From NCBI GenBank assembly GCA_029531795.1, contig JAPEIS010000005.1:1982001-2046000 (forward strand): a stretch of 64,000 bases of DNA, given 5' to 3'. Origin of the DNA: Sclerotinia nivalis. Lineage: Eukaryota > Ascomycota > Leotiomycetes > Helotiales > Sclerotiniaceae. The notes beneath the pieces are model-generated. The model saw nothing but the letters and a program-made list of their open reading frames with translations, was not told the origin of the DNA and ran no database searches. Both the position numbers and the translations under genes were made by a program. Below, in pieces: positions 57,839 through 64,000 of this stretch; the stretch's first letter is position 1; every line of letters starts with the position of its first letter.

Positions 57839-57964
57839 TGTTGGAATAGAATTCACGAATAAATATATGGACTGTACTAAGACTAGCTAGAGCTTCGGCT
57901 ACCGTGTATATAACTCCCCCTCCACAACCGTAGTTTCAATGAATCAGACAAGATTATACCAACA
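57839..57964 (+). mobile_element. Probable solo LTR of a Ty1/copia-type retrotransposon
   Basis: The 126-bp sequence starts TGTTGGAATAGAATT and ends TATACCAACA, so it has the TG..CA termini and the short TGTTGG/CCAACA inverted ends of copia LTRs. Inside is a TATA-like GTGTATATAACT followed by a C-rich CCCCCTCC. No internal retrotransposon sequence adjoins it, so it would be a solo LTR. A clear 5-bp target duplication is not visible (AAC on both sides is the best), which lowers confidence. Confidence 0.5.
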
Positions 57965-60900
57965 AACCGGGCATAAGGTATCATATGATACAATTTCACT
58001 AACGGAGTGATAACGACAGTAACGGTATATGTGAATCATTGCAAATTGGTTGCTGTGGGAGAAAATTCTCGGGAGTGTCCTAGTATTACTGCTGGATCAG
58101 AATTAGGAGTGCTGAGTCAGGACAGATGCCGTCACAAGGCAGGGACTACAAGACAATAAAAGACCTATGCCAAACGGCATGAATCAAATATTGTGAAAGA
58201 GGTAGGTCGAGATACGTGCGTCCTGATTGTACACTGCGAGGGGGAATGGGAATACGAATTGATCAGATTATATTGTAGAGGCTTCAAGTAGTATAATTAA
58301 TAGAATTAACAATGCGTTTGGGTTGTATACAATGGGTATACAAAAAGACTAATGGAAAACGATTAGTTATTCAAAAAAAGGAGGATGAAGTTCTTTCTTT
58401 ATATCTAACTACGAAGGATCATGTGATCTATTGTTTATGAATTAGTTACGTATACGGCTTCAATAACCCAACTTTCTCACAATATGATAGATAGTACTAT
58501 TTTTCATGGGGATCGGAGATTATCTGGGTGGTAAAAAGTCCTGACTGTCCTTAGGTACCGCCGCCGCCCATATAATATAAATTACGCAACATACTAGAGA
58601 TTCTCAAGAATATTATACTCTTCAAAGGCCCTTTATATGATCTTCTTCTCAACAACATCAGCGAAAAGTTTTAAAGCATTTCAGCGCTAATAGCGTGCAT
58701 TTGACAAGAATAGCGTTTTCGCATGTTTGGCGAAGGTCCAACTTATTGGCAATAAAAGCGAATACATCAATGCTGTTTTGTGAAGGACTGTCGTAAAATG
58801 ATTCAATTCTTGACTTAGAATCTAAAGCTAAGGAGAGAAAAAAAGAAGAAGAAGAAAAAAACGCTTGAGTAATATATATATAAAAAGAACTATAAATTAG
58901 GTTTATATCACGGGATAGTATGATTACAGAGCACTTTCAGGGATCGGGGAATAGGTGGTATACGTGATTGGTAGAGTAAATAGAATTGAATGACTTGCCC
59001 TCGATCATATGGATTGAGGGCTGTATATATAGACTAAATAGGTGGTTATCTAGCCGATGAGTGCTTTGATTAGGCTAAGTTTTGAGTAGTAGTATATCAG
59101 GATCTCCTAGTCGATCGTAAGGATCGACAAGATCTAGAAGAGCCTTTAAACTAGTGGAGAAGTGAGTGTATGGTAGTCGGCAGGCTATTAGGCATCACGT
59201 GGTTCTCCGTGACATAAGGATATATCAAAAGACTAATTAAAGCTTAAATAGGAAATTTGAGAGTATCACAATAGATAATTGAATCGGGAAGAAATCTGAC
59301 TGCAATTTGTTTAAAAGTGATGATATTTAGAAGGTGAGTGGAGAGAGGAAATGAAGAGTTGAAAGAAAAGTTTAAGAGAGATTAAAGTAGTAAGGGATGT
59401 AGCAAGCAGCGCTGGATTTATACAGAAGTGTATAGGGTTCAGACACTAGCGGTCGTATAGTCAGTGATGGTATAGCGGCCAGTATATTAAGCGAGGAGTT
59501 CCTGTTCAGAAAGCTTGAAATCTAGCTTACTAATATACATACAAACCCATCTATCTATCTATATAATACAAAACAATTTCACCTTTACCAACTACCTCCC
59601 TCCTTCCTTTCCTTCCTTCCTCCACCCATACTACACTATACCACATAGAAAAACCAATAAAATCAAAATCTGAAATACAAAAACATACGAGATTTCTCAT
59701 CAGTAGAAAGTAAACACGAAAAGGTAAACGAAAGAAACAAAAAAAGAAAGAATCTAGTAAAAGAATAAAAGAAACCCGACACCTAACAGATTCGAACTCC
59801 TTGCTCCCGAAGAAAACGTTCATCACACATAGCACGCTTAACAGGCCATCGCATTAATCACTCTCAAAGTGTCTTGTCTTTGTTTTAAAGAGGGTTGTTT
59901 GTATTTGCATATATAAATACATACATATATATATAGAATGAAAGGGAGTATAGATGTATGGAAAATTGGTGAAGAGAGGTAAGTAAGGATTTGGGTGTAA
60001 AAGGGCATACTGATGATTGGTTTTACTTACTACCTTATCTGATAAACACTTGCAGGATGAGAGCCCGTTTAATTCCTCCAATTTCTGCAGTCGATTCGCT
60101 GGCATGGGAGGGAGTATCTTTCAAATAATCAAGGATAAAGAAGGGTACTTGGCAGATCTGAATATGCCTTTTGAAATTCTCACGGGGTATATATAGGTGA
60201 GAAGCAATGCCGGAATTAGAAAATGCGGTTCTGAAAGGTTTTAGGGGGGTTGCCCGGGTCATGAACTAACTTTATTTGCATGACGATGGGAATACACTCT
60301 GTGGGTGGAATGTAGAGGTCAACGGTGTTATCGGACCAGGAGACCACGGGAAGAAGAATGAATTACAATTTAGTACACACCGACCTCGGAAATTCCGTTA
60401 AATTAGTGACGTTGAAGGAAACAGTGTAGAGCAACGAAGAGAACCTTTACAAAACATTGCAAAAAATACCTCAAATCCTCTTATTCCCAAAGATCATATC
60501 CTATAACTGAGTATACACATGAAGGTAAAAAAAAACTACATTATATAGACTCATTCTTTGACTATAGAATACCTATTTATTTAAGTTTGAGATTCAGGAT
60601 ACACAAGAGACACAAGAGCAAATGAATATATTCTTAAGTGGAAAGGAAACCAAGTACCGTACCGATGGAATAGCACCGTCTGTGTAAACAACAGAAATCA
60701 CATCTAGACTAAATCTCCTCCTTTTACATGCACTAGGGGAAAAGATAGCCATGGTACCCAGCAGACCACCAGGACCTTGACACGGCATGGACAGCGCCAG
60801 GAGTCTATCATTAGGACTCAATCCATTGGATCTTCACTTCCAGATGAACGCATGCACAGAAGCAATTCTCCTACGCGTAGGGCTAAGATTCCAAAGGTTC

Positions 60901-61899
60901 TCGCGCCCATCCGACTTCCCACACGAACATGGCCAGCAGCAAGTTTCCAGTCACTAACACTTTACACAAGCAAGGATAAAACAAACTTTTCAATCTTCCT
61001 ATTCTTTGACCTCATTAACTTTTGACCTCGAAACTTGGCCTAACTACCCACTGATTGTCATGGTAGGTATTGACAATCATCGTACTTAGACGTATCAGAT
61101 TACATATCGCGTTTCTTTCCTGGTCCTTGGTTGGAAAATTATAGTTTTCCAGACCATTTGATGGAGGTAGAATAATCAGATGGAGATGCGGTAACAAGAA
61201 TTATCTCCTTATCCGGGGAGCCAACGTTCTTCATAACTTGATGGTTTGAAGAAGGCCTATACATAGCCTACAAAAGAGTGAAGTCTATTCTACTTCATTG
61301 TTCAGTATCTTGCGTCATCAATTGAGTAAATCGAAAGCTTTTTCGAAGTTTGAGAGTTTGATGTGCTCAATGATATACATTAACTCCAAAATTGGGAATA
61401 TTGAAATTTGCAATTGAAAACCACAGAGTACGAGAGAGAAGTGGTGAAGCACAAACATTTGGCATTGAACTACCCACGAGAAATCATCTGTCTTGTGCCT
61501 TGGAATGAAACAAGTTGAAATAAGCCATTGTTGCAAAATGGTCCCAATTGTGATCCGGTATTTTTCCTGGGCAGAACAAACAACACCTTACGAGGTGGCT
61601 TTCATCACCAAGTGGAGAGGCTACTACTAATAAGAGTAGTTTAATGGAGGCTGGGTCATTTGAGCATTGGCGGCCAGGAAATATCCTAGACCTATGATTC
61701 TTGATATCATCCATTCCCCGATGTCTAAAGATATCGTTCTTCCATCATCATTGCCTCTCCTCGATTCAGTACTCGAACCTGCTGTCTCTCAGCCATGTAG
61801 TATCCCACATTCCCAACCCAATTCTACGACCTAGACATCTCCAGGCTGCACTCTCCCTTCGCCCCTTATCACCATAATTTGCCAATATTGTCTCCTCAT
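57965..61899. other. Long gene-free, AT-rich region
   Basis: About 3.9 kb with stops in all frames through most of its length and A/T-rich composition from 58300 to 59600. A pyrimidine-rich stretch (TCCTTCC units) lies at about 59600-59625. A tRNA-like fragment at 59790-59870 was examined and rejected. Short frames between 60035 and 61714 have no recognisable features. This looks like old repeat-derived DNA or regulatory space. Confidence 0.5.
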
Positions 61900-62573
61900 T
61901 TATACTTTTCTCCAGTCAGTCATACATCTTCCCACACACCCTAACCCCGCAACCTCCACGACCTTCTCATGCCAGCTAAGTAGTACACTCATTGACGAAC
62001 CACTATTTTCATTCTGCGCTCCAGGTCTACCACCTCCGATTTGCGAGAACCCAGTACTTTGTGGTGTAAGCTTGCTCGTGTTCGCATTTGTGGTTTTGGA
62101 TTTCATGCCCTTATATCTGCCATCAATGCATCGTTAGTAATGTTTCTAAATAAAAGGGAAAAGCCACGGAAATCAAGAAGAAGCACGCACAAATATTTCA
62201 TCAAGCAATCCACGATATCAACACCGCCCTCACTATCCATAACCTTCTTCAACAATGGTGTCATTTCGCTCGCCTTGATACTTTGTAATACCTCCATTAC
62301 GGTTCCCAAATGAACTTCCTTGACCTGTTCACTACTTCCATATGGTGAATTTTCAAGAGCACCTCTCAAAGCACCTTCTGGATCACCTCCGCGAAGTAAT
62401 TGTCGTACTTGTTGAGCAAGAGTTCGAATGTCGGCATCGGAGACAGGAGGGAATTGTGCGGCGAGGGTGGAGACATCGAAGTTTGTAGAGGAGTCAGGAT
62501 CGAGGGCATCGATATTGATCGTACGCCAGTTGTCATTTAAGGTAGCATTGGAAACTTGTTGGATAATAGACAT
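61900..62573 (-). CDS. ARC15: Arp2/3 complex subunit 5 (p16-Arc, ARPC5)
   Basis: Two exons, 62573-62191 and 62116-61900, joined across a 74-bp intron (ACTAAC branch point), give 199 residues. The all-helical ARPC5 fold shows in NWRTINIDALDPDS, LAQQVRQLLRGGDPEGALRG, EVHLGTVMEVLQSIKASEMT, GGVDIVDCLMKYLYKGM (formed across the intron) and the C-terminal VLLSWHEKVVEVAGLGCVGR. ARPC5 is a peripheral subunit of the seven-protein Arp2/3 complex, which nucleates branched actin at endocytic patches. Pan1, an Arp2/3 activator, is encoded in the same window. A Gly/Ser/Gln-rich linker between the intron and the last helix is longer than in yeast. Confidence 0.93.
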
Positions 62574-64000
62574 CTTGGAAGGTTTGTTTCGTAGAGAGGA
62601 TGTGAAAGGTGTGTTATGTTAATACCTATTGGCGTTTTGAGGAGCGTCAATCTCGCCAGTAATGCTTTTGTAAGTTTCAAAATAATGTTCAGATGACTTT
62701 TATTACTTCTTCTCTCTCAGGATCCTGAGTCTTGATTGTTGTGCTTGTTTATTTCAATATGTTATCATTGACACACGGTAAGCTTCCTCAAGCTCGCTGT
62801 AACACAGCTGTTCTACGGTAACCTTAAACATCGCTTACATTATACGTTGGCCTGTTCTGTCACTGACGCACTCTTACCCCCTTCATCCTTCTCTGCATAT
62901 TCCAGAATCGTGTTCGTCTGTTTGTCGTCCATTTACCCGCTGCGGATCTGATCACATCAAAATCGTCATTTCATGAAGATCCTATCACATCAGTTCCGTC
63001 CACTTCCTCGAAAAGATATGTATATGTTTGGAACTCGCCAATATCAAATTAGACTTGTTTGCATGAGGATGATTGCTTTTGGAATTTAAGTTTGTACTCA
63101 CTTGCTTTTTCGAGGGCAAACATGATTCGGAAGAGCTGACTCGGATACGGGAAGTTTGCTTGTCTGAGTTTCATGAACCTTTCTCGATCAAAATGTGATA
63201 TATTGTAAATTTGGTCAAGAGTAGCGCTCTAGACTCTAGATCGAATCCACTTGTTTTAGTTATGCTTCTTCTCGTTCATGCAAGTACACCTTCTAATGAA
63301 GATGCGCATGTCACCGTCATGCCAATTGGGACTATTGTGAGTTTAAGGTATTAAAGTGATACTCTTATGTAATTATCAAGGACCCTAGAGTCAAAGTTCG
63401 CTCTACGCCTCTTCTGAACTCCTTGCGGAGGAATTTCTGTCTAGGTTGAATGTATAGCTTCCACCTTCACGTCACTTGCTCTTTGAATCAGGATCCAGTC
63501 CGTGAAAGTACGCAGAGCGAGTCCAATGTGTCTCCTTTGCAAACAAAACAAGTCGCTGAGCAGTACAAGCAATAGATGTGCAAAAACTTTGAAAGAATAG
63601 TATAGAATACAAGGTAATAGTAAGTCTTTCTTCCAAGATACAAGCATACAAGTCCCACCGGTTCATCAGAATCCAAAATCCCATCGTGTACAAAAAACCC
63701 CGAGGCGTGCCCATTCCGCGAGGAAGATAGCAACAACCATTTCTTTCTTTCCAAAAACAAGTGACGCACCATAACAACCCAAAAAAACAAAAATAGTACA
63801 ACCAAGTCTATATGCATCCCTCGCAAAAAAAACCAAAAGATAAAACACACAAGGGTTTTCCTAGCCAACCAAACGTTTTTGATATCCTGAGCAAATCCCA
63901 ATTTTATGTCCGAACCAGTTGAAAGAATAAAAATACAGCGCAAGTCTAAAAACACCGAGAACCAAACGGAAAAAGTGAAATGTAATGTGTTGAATGAACA
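62574..64000. other. Region upstream of ARPC5 to the window end
   Basis: About 1.4 kb. The first part should hold the ARPC5 promoter. From about 63450 an A/C-rich stretch produces open minus-strand frames full of Phe/Leu/Cys that look spurious; it may be the 3' untranslated end of a gene beyond the window. No gene is supported. Confidence 0.45.

Noticed and set aside
59790..59870. tRNA-like sequence on the minus strand (GTTCGAATC and GATGGCCTG motifs)
   Set aside because: The acceptor and anticodon stems do not pair, so at most it is a decayed fragment.
63488..63955. A 155-codon minus-strand open frame at the window end
   Set aside because: It is dominated by Phe/Leu/Cys from A/C-rich DNA and overlaps other open frames; more likely untranslated or intergenic.
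1..64000. A biosynthetic gene cluster or defence-type system
   Set aside because: The P450, dehydrogenases, methyltransferase and hydrolase are spread among housekeeping genes, and no polyketide synthase, peptide synthetase, terpene cyclase or NLR-type protein is present.

Overview
The window is nuclear DNA from a filamentous ascomycete. Genes carry short introns (mostly 48-110 bp) with GT..AG borders and CTAAC/CTRAC-type branch points. The recognisable proteins are fungal (Pan1, Vid21/Eaf1, Mak11, Spp2, Coq10, INSIG, sphingolipid C9-methyltransferase). Overall gene content suggests a Leotiomycete such as Botrytis or Sclerotinia; that placement is an inference, not shown directly. No bacterial-type operons, CRISPR arrays, rRNA or convincing tRNA genes were seen.

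Layout. Positions 1-4.0 kb: a SET-domain lysine methyltransferase cut off by the window edge, an HSL-type alpha/beta hydrolase and a small single-pass membrane protein. Positions 6.3-9.9 kb form a decaying stretch: a relic of a mariner-like transposase N-terminus, an AYR1-like short-chain dehydrogenase broken by a single TGA in its cofactor motif, a second heavily damaged dehydrogenase and a 104-bp MITE. At 10.1-10.7 kb lies a small two-exon gene resembling fungal ADP-ribosyltransferase-like proteins. Positions 11.7-24.5 kb hold PAN1, the sphingolipid C9-methyltransferase, an unrecognised and possibly broken gene, a RING-like protein and MAK11. Positions 26.7-46.1 kb are gene-dense: INSIG, VID21 (NuA4), SPP2, a CYP52-like P450, COQ10, a doubtful Ser/Thr-rich ORF, xylitol dehydrogenase and a GH2 beta-mannosidase.

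Positions 46-64 kb are sparse. They contain an AAAP amino-acid transporter, a copy of a short repeat family, a decayed gene, a gag relic with RIP-like damage and a nested MITE, a small orphan gene, a probable solo LTR and the Arp2/3 subunit ARPC5.

Functional links: Pan1 and ARPC5 both act in endocytic actin patches, but they lie 46 kb apart and are not a cluster. Xylitol dehydrogenase and beta-mannosidase are convergent carbohydrate-metabolism neighbours. INSIG (sterol sensing) and the C9-methyltransferase (glucosylceramide) are both membrane-lipid genes. I see no secondary-metabolite cluster and no clear new multi-gene system. The most unusual signals are the single-lesion dehydrogenase, the ART-like gene, three well-delimited MITEs and a dispersed GTCCGGAC-core repeat that enlarges a P450 intron. 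All multi-exon coordinates were reconstructed by hand from splice signals and reading-frame continuity; multi-exon features are given as one span with exon borders in the evidence.
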